Positions 7,529-15,593 are shown, counted from the stretch's first letter. The stretch is 45,476 nucleotides of DNA from Clostridiales bacterium (GCA_017527865.1 JAFXPN010000041.1:70263-115738); one strand, 5' to 3'. The notes: generated from the letters alone by a model not told the origin. Translations and numbers: made by a program.

Positions 7529-8044
7529 TCAGACAGCCTTCGCCGTCTCCTTCTCGATAAATCCCGGAATGTCTGCGGGATCCATGCCCAGCGCTACCGC
7601 GAACTCAGCCGTCATCCGTCTCTCGGCATCCGTCAGTATCCTCTCATCCTGCTGGTTCAGGCTCTTCCCCTCTTCCTCGAGCTGCTTCCTTCTCTCGGTG
7701 ATGGTAGTGATCACGTCGACGATGTTCTTGCGGTCTCCGCTCGCGATCAGGTTGTTGTATGTCTCTTTCCTCTCGTTCCTGTCCTCGATCCACTCAACAT
7801 CATTGTCGTTGATCCCGCGGATGAGCTCCAGCGCTTCCTTCTTCGAGATGACAGGCTTGATCTTCGCCGTAAGCTTCTCGTTGTTATAAGGCACATAGAC
7901 GACCTGCGCCTGATTCACGAAGAGAGGCTTCAGGATATAATACTTCTGCGGACGCTCGTGATAAAAACGGACATCTTTGATATCGTCTATCTCACAGACA
8001 CCGCTGCCGCCGTAAACTACAGTCTCTCCCTTCGAAAATGTCAT
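7529..8044 (-). CDS. CarD-family transcriptional regulator
   Basis: A 171-residue protein with the CarD/CdnL/TRCF RNA-polymerase-interacting domain at the N-terminus (begins MTFSKGETVVYGGSGVCEI; residues 1-60 form the Tudor-like fold). A helical, charged C-terminal half follows (residues about 70-165) that would contact promoter DNA. Family members bind the beta subunit of RNA polymerase and stabilise open complexes, often at rRNA and stress promoters. A GAGG motif precedes the start. It lies directly upstream of the aro promoter and in the same direction, but the aro operon has its own strong promoter, so the neighbourhood does not show that CarD controls aro. A TACAAT hexamer at about 8107-8112 (minus strand) may be its -10 element. 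Confidence 0.9.
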   Translation of the reverse strand: MTFSKGETVVYGGSGVCEIDDIKDVRFYHERPQKYYILKPLFVNQAQVVYVPYNNEKLTAKIKPVISKKEALELIRGINDNDVEWIEDRNERKETYNNLIASGDRKNIVDVITTITERRKQLEEEGKSLNQQDERILTDAERRMTAEFAVALGMDPADIPGFIEKETAKAV

Positions 8045-8142
8045 AAAAAACCTCGCTCAGATATCTATCGGAAAACCCTTAACGGGTAGAAAACTACGAA
8101 TTTATTGTATCATCGCGAAGCACCGCATTTCACTTGGCAAAA

Positions 8143-8172
8143 TTGACAAAAAACGCTTTGCGCTGTTAGTAT
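8143..8172 (+). promoter_or_regulatory. Possible promoter of the DUF1538/P-II operon
   Basis: TTGACA (8143-8148), an 18-base spacer and TAGTAT (8167-8172). The -35 is perfect and the -10 is weak. It leaves a leader of about 75 bases before the start codon, which contains a 10-base perfect palindrome, GACAATTGTC (8221-8230), that could be an operator. Confidence 0.5.
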
Positions 8173-8256
8173 TTTTAGGCTTAAATCCTTTACTTTAAAG
8201 GCACTTTATAAAATAATGTAGACAATTGTCAAAGACACCCGAAAGTTGAGAGGATA

Positions 8257-9822
8257 ATGGGAGCAAAAAGAGGCAATAAACTTATCAGGATCCTCGACGG
8301 AAAACTTAAGGAATCCTGTTTGTCCGTGCTGCCTGCAGCAGGGCTCGTTATCATATTGTATCTGTCGCCCTTCGTAAGTCTTTCATTTCTTGAACTCAAG
8401 ACTTTTCTGATATCCACTTTATTTCTCGTTACGGGAATGGCGCTCTTTAATCTCGGCGCAGATCTTTCCATGACCCCGATGGGAGAGCATATCGGTGCGG
8501 GGCTCACAAGATCGCGCAGGCTCAAGATACTTCTTCCGGTCGCTTTTGCCATGGGTCTGTTCATAACCGTCGCTGAGCCCGATCTGTCCGTGCTGGCCGA
8601 ACAGTTAAGCGGCGTCATCGGCAGGACCACCCTTATCATCACTATCGGCACGGGGGTCGGGATCTTTCTTTTGATGGGAATAATCAAGATCATCTTCAGG
8701 ATCGATCTTTCATCTTTGCTCATGTTCTTCTACATGCTGCTGTTTGCGCTCGTTGCCCTGCTTTTCGAGCGGGGGAAGGCGGGACTCCTGCCCCTTTCAT
8801 TTGATTCCGGCGGAGTCACGACCGGACCTGTCACAGTGCCTTTCATAATGGCGCTCGGCGTTGGCATCGCAGGCACCGTCGGCGGAAAGAACGCCCAGGA
8901 GAACAGCTTCGGACTTGTATCCCTGTGTTCCATAGGACCCGTTCTGTCCATGCTGGTACTCTCCATCTTCTCGACGGGAGAGACAGACTTCATCCTTCCC
9001 GATTATTCCGTGGTGACCATCCTGAACAGAGGCATCGGAAACGCCTTCGCCAAGACAGCAGGCGAGATAGCGCTCGCCATAGGCCTCATAGTATCGTTCT
9101 TTCTGATCCTCCAGATAACGGTGCTTAAACTCGACCGGTTCAGCCTGATGCGCATAGGAGCGGGCATTATCTACACCTTCGCGGGACTCGTCATCTTCCT
9201 TACCGCTGCGATGATCGGATATATGCCTGTAGGCTTCAAGATAGGAGCCGACCTTGCAGGCGCCGCGGGCGGAACACCGGTCTGCGTACTGTTCACGTTC
9301 ATTGCGGGAATGGCGACCGTCCTCGCAGAGCCCGCGGTCCACGTCCTTAATCACCAGGTCGAAGAAGTAACCGACGGCAATGTGAGCAAGAAGCAGATGA
9401 TGACGGCTCTTTCCATAGGTGTCGGAATATCCGTCGGTCTGTCAGCCTTAAGATCCGTTTATGGGTTCTCGGTGCTCTATTATCTCATCCCAGGCTATGT
9501 ATTATCGCTCGCGCTCTCTTTATATGTACCCGGTCTTTATACCGCTATCGCATTCGACTCGGGCGGAGTCGCGAGCGGCCCGCTTACATCGAGCTTCGTG
9601 CTTCCGCTCATAACGGGAATATGCGTATATACAAACGGTGAACAGGCAGTATTGGAAAGCGCGTTCGGAGTCGTTGCCATGGTAGCCATGACGCCTCTCA
9701 TCGCGATACAGATCCTGGGATTCAGGGCATTGTTCCTGAAAAGATCACGCGACAAAAAAGCCATGCAGCATATCTTCTCGTCCGAAGATGAGCAGATCAT
9801 ATATTTCGACTGGGATGATTAA
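8257..9822 (+). CDS. DUF1538 family multi-pass membrane protein
   Basis: A 521-residue, very hydrophobic protein with about 12-14 membrane segments. It contains two homologous halves: the motif LSFDSGGVTTGPVT near residue 188 recurs as IAFDSGGVASGPLT near residue 430, and each half carries an AEPD or AEPA-type segment (residues about 108 and 352). This two-repeat layout with conserved DSGG-GP motifs resembles a transporter, and DUF1538 proteins are annotated as membrane proteins without established function as far as I know. Two P-II-like genes follow at 11 bases and then with a 4-base overlap, which suggests the transporter is gated by P-II signalling, as AmtB is by GlnK. The substrate is unknown. 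Family assignment is firm; transport and gating are inference. Confidence 0.85.
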   Translation: MGAKRGNKLIRILDGKLKESCLSVLPAAGLVIILYLSPFVSLSFLELKTFLISTLFLVTGMALFNLGADLSMTPMGEHIGAGLTRSRRLKILLPVAFAMGLFITVAEPDLSVLAEQLSGVIGRTTLIITIGTGVGIFLLMGIIKIIFRIDLSSLLMFFYMLLFALVALLFERGKAGLLPLSFDSGGVTTGPVTVPFIMALGVGIAGTVGGKNAQENSFGLVSLCSIGPVLSMLVLSIFSTGETDFILPDYSVVTILNRGIGNAFAKTAGEIALAIGLIVSFFLILQITVLKLDRFSLMRIGAGIIYTFAGLVIFLTAAMIGYMPVGFKIGADLAGAAGGTPVCVLFTFIAGMATVLAEPAVHVLNHQVEEVTDGNVSKKQMMTALSIGVGISVGLSALRSVYGFSVLYYLIPGYVLSLALSLYVPGLYTAIAFDSGGVASGPLTSSFVLPLITGICVYTNGEQAVLESAFGVVAMVAMTPLIAIQILGFRALFLKRSRDKKAMQHIFSSEDEQIIYFDWDD

Positions 9823-9833
9823 CGGAGGCGGAT

Positions 9834-10205
9834 ATGGCACGTAATACCAAAGAGAACATAGCGCCGATCAGGCTGGAACTGCTCATAACCATCGTGAACA
9901 GAAGAAAAGCCGAATACTACACGGACCTGCTTCAGTCATTCGATGTGAACATGCAGATGGCCGTTCAGGGCAGAGGGACGGCAGAAGCCAAGATGCTCGA
10001 ATATCTGGGGCTGTCCGGGAATGAGAAAGCGGTCATACTGAGTATAGTGAGAGAAGACAGATTAAACGAGATCGAAGAAGTGCTGAGCAACAGATTCCGC
10101 ACCATAAGAGACGGCTCGGGAATAGCTGCCGCCATACCTCTGACGAGCGTGATGGGCGCATCGGCATTCGGCTTCTTAAGCAATATAAAAGGGGAGAATA
10201 TATGA
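9834..10205 (+). CDS. P-II-like regulatory protein (first of two)
   Basis: A 123-residue protein with the P-II fold pattern. A short N-terminal extension leads into a beta strand (RLELLITIVNRRKAEYYTDLL), then helix, a glycine-bearing turn (AVQGRGTAEAKMLEYLG) where canonical P-II proteins have the T-loop, a second repeat (KAVILSIVREDRLNEIEEVL) and a helical end. Canonical P-II proteins bind ATP/ADP and 2-oxoglutarate and regulate ammonium channels and enzymes. The T-loop region here is short and lacks an obvious uridylylation Tyr in the usual context. GGAGG precedes the ATG. It sits between the DUF1538 gene and a second P-II-like gene, so the pair may form a heteromeric or opposing sensor for that transporter. 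Confidence 0.8.
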   Translation: MARNTKENIAPIRLELLITIVNRRKAEYYTDLLQSFDVNMQMAVQGRGTAEAKMLEYLGLSGNEKAVILSIVREDRLNEIEEVLSNRFRTIRDGSGIAAAIPLTSVMGASAFGFLSNIKGENI

Positions 10206-10513
10206 AAGACACAGATCATCAGATGGTTTTCTGCATAGTAAATGCCGGACATTCACAGACAGTCATCGAAGCTGCCAGGGAGGCGGGCGCCAAAGGAGGC
10301 ACGGTGATCCACGGCAGAGGGACGGCCAATAAGGAAGCGGAAAAGATCTTCCACATAGTCGTTCAGCCCGACAAAGAGATAATAATGATCCTGGTCGAAA
10401 AGAGCATCAAAGATGCCGTTCTCCTCGCTCTTAACAAAGCGGCGGGACTCGATACCGCAGGTCAGGGGATAGCCTTTTCGATGCCGGTAGACAGAGTTAT
10501 AGGCCTGTCCTAA
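10202..10513 (+). CDS. P-II-like regulatory protein (second of two)
   Basis: A 103-residue protein close to the canonical P-II length of 112. It shows an opening strand (QMVFCIVNAGHSQTVIEAAR), a glycine-rich GGTVIHGRGTANKEAEK segment at the T-loop position, and the strand PDKEIIMILVEKSIKDAVL that matches the conserved second half of GlnB/GlnK. It differs clearly from the preceding P-II-like protein, so this is not a recent tandem duplication. Start and stop overlap the first P-II gene (ATGA). Its stop also overlaps the convergent znuB stop. Ligand and modification state cannot be told from sequence by eye. Confidence 0.85.
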   Translation: MKDTDHQMVFCIVNAGHSQTVIEAAREAGAKGGTVIHGRGTANKEAEKIFHIVVQPDKEIIMILVEKSIKDAVLLALNKAAGLDTAGQGIAFSMPVDRVIGLS

Positions 10514-11319
10514 TCCTGTATTACCTTACCTGCTATAAACGTAACGAAGAACGTGATCCCGAGAAGAAGGACTATGACCGGGCCCGAGGGAGCGCTCGTG
10601 TAGTAGGAGAGCAAAAGTCCCGCTATCCCGCACACAAGCGAGAAGATCACGGACAAAAGATGATATGTGCGCGTATTGTGCGATATGTTGCGTGACGATG
10701 CGGCAGGCAGGATGATAAGCGAATTGATGAGAAGTATCCCTATCCACCTTATGGAGAACATGATGACCACCGCGATGAATGCGGAGAAGACGTAATCATA
10801 TACCCTGCCCTTTATGCCTTTGCTCCCTGCAAGCCCGCGGTTGAGATTATCCGAACACAGACGGTTGTAGGAGAACACCCAGAATGCCGCCACGAGCACC
10901 AGGCAGACGGCCAGGAAGATGACCTCCGTCCCTGTTATGCTCAGGATGTCACCGACAAGATAAGACGAGTATTTGTTAAAAGAACCTCCCATCGACAGGA
11001 GAACGAGTCCCAGGGACATCGCCACGGATGCAAACACGCTGATGATCGTATCAGCCCCGTAGGTCGTACGATCTTTTACATAGCTTAAGAGCACGGAGAA
11101 CAATACGGCAAACAGCACCATGGACAATGATCTGCTCGTAAATCCGAACAGAACGCCCACGGCAATGCCGCAGAGGGCAGAGTGTCCGATCGCATCCGAG
11201 AAGAATGCCATCTTCTTGTTGACGACCATGGTGCCTAACACCGCGAAGATCGGCGAAGACAGAACTATCGCAAGCAAGGCATTTCTCATGAATGCAAATT
11301 GAAGGAAATCCAAAGTCAT
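10510..11319 (-). CDS. znuB: Metal (zinc/manganese-type) ABC transporter permease
   Basis: A 269-residue ABC-3 family permease with about eight membrane segments; recognisable stretches include FSDAIGHSALCGIAVG (residues about 35-50) and the LLINSLIILPAASSRNIS region of the EAA-like loop that contacts the ATPase. It forms the membrane channel of the znuA/znuC/znuB system. Its start shares an ATGA overlap with the ATPase gene. Whether the metal is zinc or manganese cannot be decided from the permease; the His-rich ATPase extension hints at zinc. Confidence 0.88.
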   Translation of the reverse strand: MTLDFLQFAFMRNALLAIVLSSPIFAVLGTMVVNKKMAFFSDAIGHSALCGIAVGVLFGFTSRSLSMVLFAVLFSVLLSYVKDRTTYGADTIISVFASVAMSLGLVLLSMGGSFNKYSSYLVGDILSITGTEVIFLAVCLVLVAAFWVFSYNRLCSDNLNRGLAGSKGIKGRVYDYVFSAFIAVVIMFSIRWIGILLINSLIILPAASSRNISHNTRTYHLLSVIFSLVCGIAGLLLSYYTSAPSGPVIVLLLGITFFVTFIAGKVIQD

Positions 11320-12083
11320 GCCTTTATCCCTCCGAATATCCTCTTGAAGTTCTCATCCCCGTAGACTTCGTCGGGAGTACCTTTGCAAAGGATCTTATTA
11401 TCGATAAGGACTACCTTGTCGGCGTACTTTCTGACAAGTTCAAGATCGTGGGAGACAAGCAGCACGGCAAGGCCGTTTCTCTCCTTCATCTCATTTACCA
11501 GTCTGTAGAAATCCCGCACGCCGTTCTCGTCTATTCCGGATACAGGCTCGTCAAGGATGAGAAGATCCGGCATGGGCGTTATGGCAATGGAGAGCATGAC
11601 ACGCTGAAGCTGCCCGCCCGATAATTTGCCTACCTGCCTGTCGATACAGTCTTCGACCGAGAATATCCTTAACTGCTCCCTGATCTTATCGTACAGCCTC
11701 CTGTTCTTGGGAAGCCATATGGGGTAACGCGAGATAAATGATGCAAAAAGATCATATACCGTCATCGGTATATCGCGCTCGATGTTGAGCGACTGGGGAA
11801 CATAACCGATCTTCATGACGTGACTGATGTTTCCGGTCTTTGTCTCTTTGAATTCGATGTTACCTTCATGAGGGATCTCTCCCAGCAATGCTCTTAACAG
11901 AGTGGATTTGCCCGCGCCGTTCTGACCGATCAGAACTGTAAGCTCCCCGCAGTGCATGTGAAGGCTTATGTCATCCAGCACCTTCTGCTTTCCGAAGGTT
12001 ACGCTTATGTTGTTCACCTTGATGCAGTGACAATGCTTCTCACATGAATCGTGGCTGTTGAGCTTGTGCGCGTGTTCGGACAT
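11316..12083 (-). CDS. znuC: Metal ABC transporter ATP-binding protein with His/Cys-rich N-terminus
   Basis: A 255-residue ABC ATPase from the ATG at 12083, one base after the znuA stop; a TTG four codons earlier is the alternative. The core has Walker A GQNGAGKST, signature LSGGQLQRVML, Walker B DLLILDEPVSGID and the switch His in LLVSHD. The first 20 residues hold four to five His and three Cys (SEHAHKLNSHDSCEKHCHC), an unusual metal-binding extension for this subunit; normally the lipoprotein carries the His-rich loop. It energises uptake through ZnuB. Confidence 0.92.
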   Translation of the reverse strand: MSEHAHKLNSHDSCEKHCHCIKVNNISVTFGKQKVLDDISLHMHCGELTVLIGQNGAGKSTLLRALLGEIPHEGNIEFKETKTGNISHVMKIGYVPQSLNIERDIPMTVYDLFASFISRYPIWLPKNRRLYDKIREQLRIFSVEDCIDRQVGKLSGGQLQRVMLSIAITPMPDLLILDEPVSGIDENGVRDFYRLVNEMKERNGLAVLLVSHDLELVRKYADKVVLIDNKILCKGTPDEVYGDENFKRIFGGIKA

Positions 12084-12084
12084 A

Positions 12085-12981
12085 TTATCCTGCAATGCCC
12101 CTTAAAGTCTCAAAGTTTTCCGCCATCTGATCGATGTAAGCGTCCGCATAGACTTCACCCGTCATGCAGGAATTAAGTTCATATATAACGGCTCCGGTCT
12201 CACCTGCTATCGTATCGGCAATATCATTCTCTCCGTCTGCCGTTACAAAGATCGCGGCAATGCCGTTGTCATTTACCGATCCGATCACATCCCGCAGGTC
12301 TCCCGCAGATAAAGCCGACTGTTCATGGTCTGTCTCCAGTGTGATGTAATCCATGTTGAAATACTCACAGAACGAAGGCAGCGTCTCATCAAGCACCAAT
12401 ACGCGCATGCCGTCAAGGATCTCAGAAGCATCCTCGTTTCTTCCGATAAGTTCTTCTATCCTGCCTGCGTATTCACGCGCATTCGCCTCATATTCCGCGG
12501 CATGACCGGGATCGGCCGCAGAAAGCGCCCGCGCCACAGTATCGATCTGGATGATATAGTCCGCAGGACTTGTCCATACATGTCCGTTGACCTCATCCCC
12601 GTCAGACGGAGCATCCGTCACATCTTCCGATGCTTCTATTATCACAAGATCGGGATATGCGCTCTTGATCTGATCGTTGAACAGTTCGAGCTCCAGGCCG
12701 TTCTCGACAAACACATCCGCGTTCTCGACCATTCTCAGATCCGAAGTCGAGAATACATGGTCGTGAATGCACCCGATATCAGGCTCGGACATGCACTCCA
12801 CGCTTACCCCGTCAATGCCGCCTGCTATGTTCATTACCAGGATCTGCATGGGATAAAAAGAAGTTACTATATTAAAAGTGCCGTCATCATCCGGGCCTGC
12901 CGGATTCATTACGCACGCCGCCGATGTCAGCGCAATAACCGGCGCCATGATCAAGGTTACAATCTTCTTAATTATATTCAT
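12085..12981 (-). CDS. znuA: Metal ABC transporter substrate-binding lipoprotein
   Basis: A 298-residue ZnuA/TroA-type receptor. The N-terminus is a lipoprotein signal (MNIIKKIVTLIMAPVIALTS followed by AAC), so it is tethered to the outer face of the membrane. The mature protein has the metal-site His in CIHDHVFSTSDLRMVENAD, a second His in GHVWTSP and a C-terminal lobe with the ligand-type FVTADGEND region. The long His-rich loop typical of many ZnuA proteins is missing; the His/Cys stretch is on the ATPase instead. There is no Shine-Dalgarno sequence: a good -10 element ends 8 bases before the ATG, so the transcript is probably leaderless. It is the first gene of the operon. Confidence 0.9.
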   Translation of the reverse strand: MNIIKKIVTLIMAPVIALTSAACVMNPAGPDDDGTFNIVTSFYPMQILVMNIAGGIDGVSVECMSEPDIGCIHDHVFSTSDLRMVENADVFVENGLELELFNDQIKSAYPDLVIIEASEDVTDAPSDGDEVNGHVWTSPADYIIQIDTVARALSAADPGHAAEYEANAREYAGRIEELIGRNEDASEILDGMRVLVLDETLPSFCEYFNMDYITLETDHEQSALSAGDLRDVIGSVNDNGIAAIFVTADGENDIADTIAGETGAVIYELNSCMTGEVYADAYIDQMAENFETLRGIAG

Positions 12982-12989
12982 ACTGAAAG

Positions 12990-13018
12990 ATTCTAAATGC
13001 GCCCTCCAAAGTTGTCAA
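12990..13018 (-). promoter_or_regulatory. znuACB promoter
   Basis: Minus-strand TTGACA (13013-13018), a 17-base spacer and TAGAAT (12990-12995). Eight bases separate the -10 element from the znuA ATG. The -35 box overlaps the -35 box of the divergent patatin promoter almost completely, so the two promoters would compete for RNA polymerase. Confidence 0.78.
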
Positions 13019-13040
13019 TTAAAGATAATGTGCGTATCAT
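13012..13040 (+). promoter_or_regulatory. Promoter of the patatin-like gene
   Basis: TTGTCA (13012-13017), a 17-base spacer and TATCAT (13035-13040), then 7 bases to the ATG at 13048. No Shine-Dalgarno motif fits in between, so a leaderless transcript is predicted. Confidence 0.72.
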
Positions 13041-13047
13041 TAGGCCT

Positions 13048-13905
13048 ATGGAAAACAGGAATACAAAAGGTCTGGTCCTTGAAGGCGGCGCTTTGCGCGG
13101 TCTTTTTACCGCAGGCATACTCGATGTGCTGATGGAGAACAATGTGCTTTTCGACAAGGCTGCCGGCGTATCCGCCGGTGCCGCATTCGGCTGCAATTAC
13201 AAATCACATCAGCCCGGACGCGTGCTGCGCTATAACCTCGAATACGGTTCCGACTGGAGATACAAGAGCTTCCGTTCCCTCCTGTTTACAGGTGATCTTT
13301 ACGGCGCTTCATTCTGCTATCACAAGCTCCCGGAAGAACTCGACGTCTTCGATGCCGTCGCCTTTGCTTCCGATCCCATGGAATTCTATGCAGTAGCAAC
13401 GGACGTGCTTACGGGGCGTCCCATATACCACAAGCTCACCGACGGCGGCAATGAGGACATGGAATGGATCCGCGCCTCAGCTTCCATGCCGCTTGCTTCC
13501 CGGGTGGTTACCATCAACGGGCAAAAGCTCCTGGACGGCGGCATAAGCGACTCGATCCCGCTCGAATTCCTTGAGAAGCAGGGATGCACTAGAAATCTGG
13601 TGATACTGACACAGCCTTCAGACTACACAAAGCGGCAATACAGATACCGCGGAGCGATCAGGGCCGCTCTTCATAAGTACCCTGCTCTCTCGGCCGCTCT
13701 TTTTGAACGGCACGTAATGTACAACGCGCAGACTGCTTATGTGAAAGTGCGCGAGGATGAAGGATCCGCGTTTGTGCTGAGACCTCCCGAATCCCTCAAC
13801 ATCGGTCCGCTCGAGAAGGACCCCCGTGAGATACGCCGCGTATACGACACGGGACGCGATCTCGCATCGAAAAAGCTTCAACAGATACTCGATTTTCTTT
13901 CCTGA
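13048..13905 (+). CDS. Patatin-like phospholipase
   Basis: A 285-residue cytoplasmic patatin-family acyl hydrolase. The N-terminus holds the oxyanion motif GGALRGLFTAGILDVL, then the nucleophile elbow GVSAGA (Gly-x-Ser-x-Gly) near residue 45, and the catalytic Asp in the LDGGISDSIP motif near residue 170. This is the Ser-Asp dyad of the YjjU/RssA-type group, which acts on phospholipids or acyl esters; the exact substrate is unknown. The start at 13048 is preferred over an in-frame ATG at 12997 because the patatin fold starts there and the promoter's -10 element lies 7 bases before it. tRNA-Ala follows 22 bases after its stop. Confidence 0.87.
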   Translation: MENRNTKGLVLEGGALRGLFTAGILDVLMENNVLFDKAAGVSAGAAFGCNYKSHQPGRVLRYNLEYGSDWRYKSFRSLLFTGDLYGASFCYHKLPEELDVFDAVAFASDPMEFYAVATDVLTGRPIYHKLTDGGNEDMEWIRASASMPLASRVVTINGQKLLDGGISDSIPLEFLEKQGCTRNLVILTQPSDYTKRQYRYRGAIRAALHKYPALSAALFERHVMYNAQTAYVKVREDEGSAFVLRPPESLNIGPLEKDPREIRRVYDTGRDLASKKLQQILDFLS

Positions 13906-13927
13906 CAGTGTTACAATGTTCGGGCTT

Positions 13928-14003
13928 GGGGGCGTAGCTCAGCTGGGAGAGCGTACGGTTCGCATCCGTAAGGTCGAGAGTTCGATCCTCTTCGTCTCCA
14001 CCA
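13928..14003 (+). tRNA. tRNA-Ala (anticodon CGC)
   Basis: A 76-base cloverleaf including an encoded CCA. The acceptor GGGGGCG pairs with CGTCTCC, with the G3-U70 wobble pair that marks alanine tRNAs. The D arm GCTC-AGCTGGGA-GAGC, the anticodon stem TACGG/CCGTA with loop TTCGCAT (anticodon CGC, reading GCG), and the T arm GAGAG-TTCGATC-CTCTT are all complete. It marks the left border of an accessory island. Confidence 0.95.
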
Positions 14004-14079
14004 AAGTTATTATACAAATAGCGCAAACGCAGTAAATTCAGTCGTTTCGAGGTTTACTCCTTGGAGGCAAAAACAGTAC

Positions 14080-14101
14080 TTACGACAAATTTACGACAAA
14101 T
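14080..14101 (+). repeat. Tandem 11-base direct repeat beside tRNA-Ala
   Basis: TTACGACAAAT occurs twice in perfect tandem (14080-14090 and 14091-14101), 77 bases after the tRNA. Short tandem repeats of this kind next to a tRNA 3' end resemble arm-type binding sites of a tyrosine integrase. No integrase gene is present, so this would be a leftover of an integrated element. Confidence 0.6.
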
Positions 14102-14123
14102 TGAAAAAGAATGCGCCCAACAC

Positions 14124-14165
14124 CAACGACCGGAGTTAATACCCCGGTCGTTGTTCATTTCTTTT
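14124..14165 (+). terminator. Terminator after tRNA-Ala
   Basis: CAACGACCGG (14124-14133) pairs perfectly with CCGGTCGTTG (14144-14153) around a 10-base loop, followed by the T-rich TTCATTTCTTTT. It would end the tRNA transcript and separates it from the convergent gene at 14203. Confidence 0.8.
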
Positions 14166-14202
14166 AGAAGCCAGCTAAAAAGAAAAGGAAACGAAATCAT
14201 TT

Positions 14203-15174
14203 CTACCACGGACCGTTATAGGTTATAGGAAAGAACATCAAAATGAAGTAAACAGGAAGATCCGCCACAGCGCTTATGATATTAGCGACAATGGCATAAG
14301 TGATATTTCTTCCCACAGATATATTACCTTTCTTTCCAATTAATCTACGGCTATACCATATTGCTTCTATTATGATTATCACAACTTCGGCAATTATCCA
14401 CGCCGTTGTATAAACCCCTTTTTCACAGAAAAGGCTCCATAATACATTGAAGGTATTCAACATAACCTGCGTAATGACATTTATAACGACAAAGGGGATT
14501 AAATTCTCTTTGCAATATAGTCCAAACGCCGATAAAACAAGTCCTTCAGCCAAAAGAGTAATGATAAGGAAGATTATTCCTCTTACAATACTGGGGATAA
14601 CTACCTCTGTTTTATTCTCGTAAAGAGTATTAGACGAATAATCGTATGTAAAACTTGCATTGAATGCTTTGGCGGTTATTACAGGACTGACCTGAACAGA
14701 ACCATCCATTGTTACGATCATTATCTTAAATGTTCTGGGTAAACTCCCCGCATATCCGAAGAAGTTATAATAGTGATTGGAGTTTGATTTAAAATAAGCG
14801 GCCTCGAAATTGACAAACAAAACATATCCGTCTTCGTCATAATCATATATAGAGGAAATGACAGCATTATCTTCTGGGCTTAACGAATCGTTATATACGA
14901 AATTACGATAAATCCCGTCGTCTTCATACAGCATGGCTATATAGTATTCGTCAGATGGTGCATTTGTTACCGTGATTGCCGCAGACGGCTTGGGTCCCAT
15001 ATCCGCATAAACGGTGGGTGCAAATCCAGCTAAAACTATAAATGCAGCCATGATAATAGTCATAAGATGCAATATTGTGTCAGGATATCTCTTATTGTAT
15101 ATAACCTTATACTCCGAAGATAATTCATCACATAAATCCCCTGAAGACACATATATATGTTCGATACTTTCCAT
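14203..15174 (-). CDS. Secreted/membrane protein with ADMGPKPS start motif, function unknown
   Basis: A 323-residue protein. Residues about 38-58 are a hydrophobic signal-like segment ending VYADMGPKPSAAITV. An extracytoplasmic beta-rich region follows (about 59-190, many Tyr and Asn). The C-terminal part has about four membrane segments (residues about 193-310), two of them with acidic residues in the helices. The ADMGPKPS stretch just after the signal peptide recurs in uncharacterised Clostridia membrane proteins, as I recall. The start is uncertain: 15174 has only a weak ribosome site, and 15063 would put the signal peptide at the very N-terminus but leave it without a positive N-region. 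It follows a lipoprotein gene by 14 bases. The DNA is AT-richer than the flanking core genes, consistent with island origin. Confidence 0.6.
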   Translation of the reverse strand: MESIEHIYVSSGDLCDELSSEYKVIYNKRYPDTILHLMTIIMAAFIVLAGFAPTVYADMGPKPSAAITVTNAPSDEYYIAMLYEDDGIYRNFVYNDSLSPEDNAVISSIYDYDEDGYVLFVNFEAAYFKSNSNHYYNFFGYAGSLPRTFKIMIVTMDGSVQVSPVITAKAFNASFTYDYSSNTLYENKTEVVIPSIVRGIIFLIITLLAEGLVLSAFGLYCKENLIPFVVINVITQVMLNTFNVLWSLFCEKGVYTTAWIIAEVVIIIIEAIWYSRRLIGKKGNISVGRNITYAIVANIISAVADLPVYFILMFFPITYNGPW

Positions 15175-15188
15175 TTCATCAATAACAG

Positions 15189-15593
15189 TTATGATTTCTT
15201 CAATGGATCTTTAGATAATTGCGCAACACAATTTATTACTCCGTATTGAAAGTGATATGAATTAATCCTTATCCTAATTCTTTTATTACTGTAACTCTCA
15301 TATCTAAGAACTTCGTTAGTAACAGCATAAAGATTCCTTACTTGCTCTGCGAGTTCTGTATTATTAATCGATTCAATCATCAAATTATATTCAATAAGAT
15401 CTTCTGGATCATAACGACTATTCCCGTGCCCACATCCACTAAACCTGAGAATCTCAGGATTTAAAACGTTTACTATAGCGGAAGACAATTCATCTCTTGC
15501 TTTTGCGTGTCCTCGATTATTCAACAAACACCCTTGCATCAAAAGCATGGTACATATAAGCAATGCTATTATTCTGCATATCGTCTTTCTCAT
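15189..15593 (-). CDS. Small lipoprotein, function unknown
   Basis: A 134-residue protein from the ATG at 15593 (a TTG four codons earlier is an alternative). The N-terminus MRKTICRIIALLICTMLLMQ followed by GC is a lipoprotein signal with the lipobox Cys at residue 22. The mature part is Asn- and Tyr-rich, with a GCGHGNSRYDPEDL segment, and no domain is recognised. It probably forms a two-gene unit with the membrane protein downstream (14-base gap). It may be an accessory surface protein, but this is only position-based. Confidence 0.55.
   Translation of the reverse strand: MRKTICRIIALLICTMLLMQGCLLNNRGHAKARDELSSAIVNVLNPEILRFSGCGHGNSRYDPEDLIEYNLMIESINNTELAEQVRNLYAVTNEVLRYESYSNKRIRIRINSYHFQYGVINCVAQLSKDPLKKS

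Noticed and set aside
12997..13047. Longer N-terminus for the patatin gene starting at 12997
   Set aside because: It would begin upstream of its own promoter, in the znuA promoter region, and adds residues outside the patatin fold.
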